A stretch of DNA of 64,000 nt. It comes from Nemophila menziesii (lineage: Eukaryota; Streptophyta; Magnoliopsida; Boraginales; Hydrophyllaceae). The stretch's first letter is position 1. The number at the start of each line of letters is the position of its first letter. The translations under genes were made by a program, and so were the position numbers. The notes below the pieces were generated by a model. It did not search any database. It was given only the letters and a program-made list of their open reading frames with translations, and was not told the DNA's origin. This document shows, one piece after another, positions 63,001 through 64,000 of the stretch. The DNA lies in contig JARWIR010000002.1 in the NCBI GenBank assembly GCA_029959085.1, forward strand, positions 33,877,733 through 33,941,732, read 5' to 3'.

Positions 63001-64000
63001 CCCTAATCCCAAAACCTTAATCACAGAACCTAACCATGGAAAGGATAATAACGTGAAGATTTGGCTCGTTTCTATCATTCAAACACTTTGTAAACCGTTT
63101 TTAAGATTTTTGAAGTTCCCGGGAGGATTTTTGCTAACTTTCGCATACTTTCTCCGAATGGGGCACATAATATGTGTTTTTTGAGTGCGTTGGGCCTTCT
63201 TGGACCGGCAGATGGCTTCGCCATCAAAGATCATCTGTTTTACGTTTTGAGATGTGTTTTGTTAAGTTTTAGATTATTTTTAATATTCTATTTCTGATAT
63301 CGTATTGTGCGTCCGTTAGGTTTTTAACAACCATAACATTCAACACTAATTTCTAAAATCTCTAACATTATACCCTAAACAATAAACAAAAAACCTTAAC
63401 CCTATAACCTACACCTAATCCATCACCATAAGCCCAAAATACTAACCATAACCACTAACAATAAACCGTAACCAGAAACCCCAAACCCTAGACACTAAAC
63501 CTATACCCTAATCCCAAAACCTTAATCACAGAAACCTAACCATGGAAAGGATAATAACGTGAAGATTTTGGCTCGTTTCTATCATTCAAACACACTGCGA
63601 ACCGTTTTTAAGTTTGTTGAAGTTCCCGGGAGGATTTTTGCTAACTTTCGCATACTTTCTAATAATGGGGCACATAATATATGTTTTTTTAGTGCATTGG
63701 GCCTTCTGGGACCGATAGATGGCTTTTCCTTCTAAGATCATCTGTTTTACGTTTTGTTGACTTTTAGATTGTTTTTAATATACTATTTTAGGATATCGTA
63801 TTTTGGGTCCGTTAGGTTGTTACCAACCATAACATTCAACCCTAATTTCTAAAATCTCTAACATTATACCCTAAACAATAAACAAAAAACCTTAACCCTA
63901 TAACCTACACCTAATCTATCACCATAAGCCCTAAATACTAACCATAACCACTAACAATAAACCATAACCAGAAACCCAAAACCCTAGACACTAAACCCTA
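60004..64000 (+). repeat. Right-array block, copy 3, and window end
   Basis: Anchors are at 60004, 60512, 61019, 61515, 62020, 62527, 63034 and 63540. Monomers 60512-63033 match the block at 47928-50449. From 63034 the series starts again, with GCCATCAAAGATC at 63222 and TTAGGTTGTTACC at about 63813 matching 53458 onward. The last monomer is cut by the window edge. Confidence 0.75.

Larger units (their letters stand above)
45342..64000 (+). repeat. Right part of the same satellite array (about 37 monomers)
   Basis: After the LINE and its second target-site copy the satellite resumes in phase and runs to the end of the window. Anchors run from 45415 to 63540, 37 in all, again spaced near 495 or 507 bp. 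The monomer families are those of the left part. For example, the variant read at 45.81-45.88 kb (AAACCGTAAATAC followed by CACTAGCAATAAACC) also occurs at about 35.44-35.48 kb. All monomers keep one orientation. I see no genes or other mobile elements here. The array is not closed at the right edge. Confidence 0.97.

Overview
The window looks like plant nuclear DNA, most likely from a eudicot; I cannot name the species. It is one long tandem satellite array interrupted once by a young L1-type LINE retrotransposon. The plant call rests on the telomere-like CCCTAAA/AAACCCTA words throughout the satellite and on the LINE architecture: an ORF1 with a DUF4283-like domain plus a CCHC zinc knuckle, and an ORF2 with endonuclease, reverse transcriptase and zf-RVT. 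There are no host genes, tRNAs, rRNAs or CRISPR arrays.

Satellite. Positions 1-40004 and 45342-64000 hold about 117 head-to-tail monomers, all in one orientation. Two length classes dominate, about 507 bp and about 495 bp, and they differ mainly by a 12-bp indel. Each monomer has an A/C-rich half, almost without G and packed with degenerate CCCTAA motifs, and a T-rich half. The T-rich half carries a SmaI-type CCCGGG palindrome and a short hairpin (AGATGGC-TTC-GCCATCT). A CCATGG palindrome lies at the boundary and is used here as the monomer anchor. Monomers are grouped into several different higher-order repeats (HORs): an 8-monomer unit of about 4,006 bp (6643-14655, with a shortened copy at 4119-6642); a 4-monomer unit of about 1,988 bp repeated about seven times (19191-33036); a 5-monomer, 2,514-bp duplication (33.0-37.1 kb); and on the right a mosaic with repeated 5-monomer blocks and a 1,510-bp triplet duplication (about 56.9-59.9 kb). 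Neither edge of the array is in the window.

LINE. A full-length-looking element (40005-45324, + strand) is flanked by a perfect 17-bp target-site duplication and ends in a polyadenylation hexamer and an A-tail. Removing it and one TSD copy restores a 507-bp monomer exactly. ORF1 (401 aa from its first ATG) is intact and overlaps ORF2 by ATGA. ORF2 is open throughout except for one frameshift in a (TG)6 run inside the reverse transcriptase domain.

The small ORFs (60-71 aa) that recur in the satellite are chance frames, not genes. The points most worth following are the composite telomere-like monomer, the conserved hairpin with a deletion breakpoint in its loop, the nested HOR history, and the young LINE with its single microsatellite frameshift. 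All similarity statements come from reading and hand-anchoring, not from alignment software.
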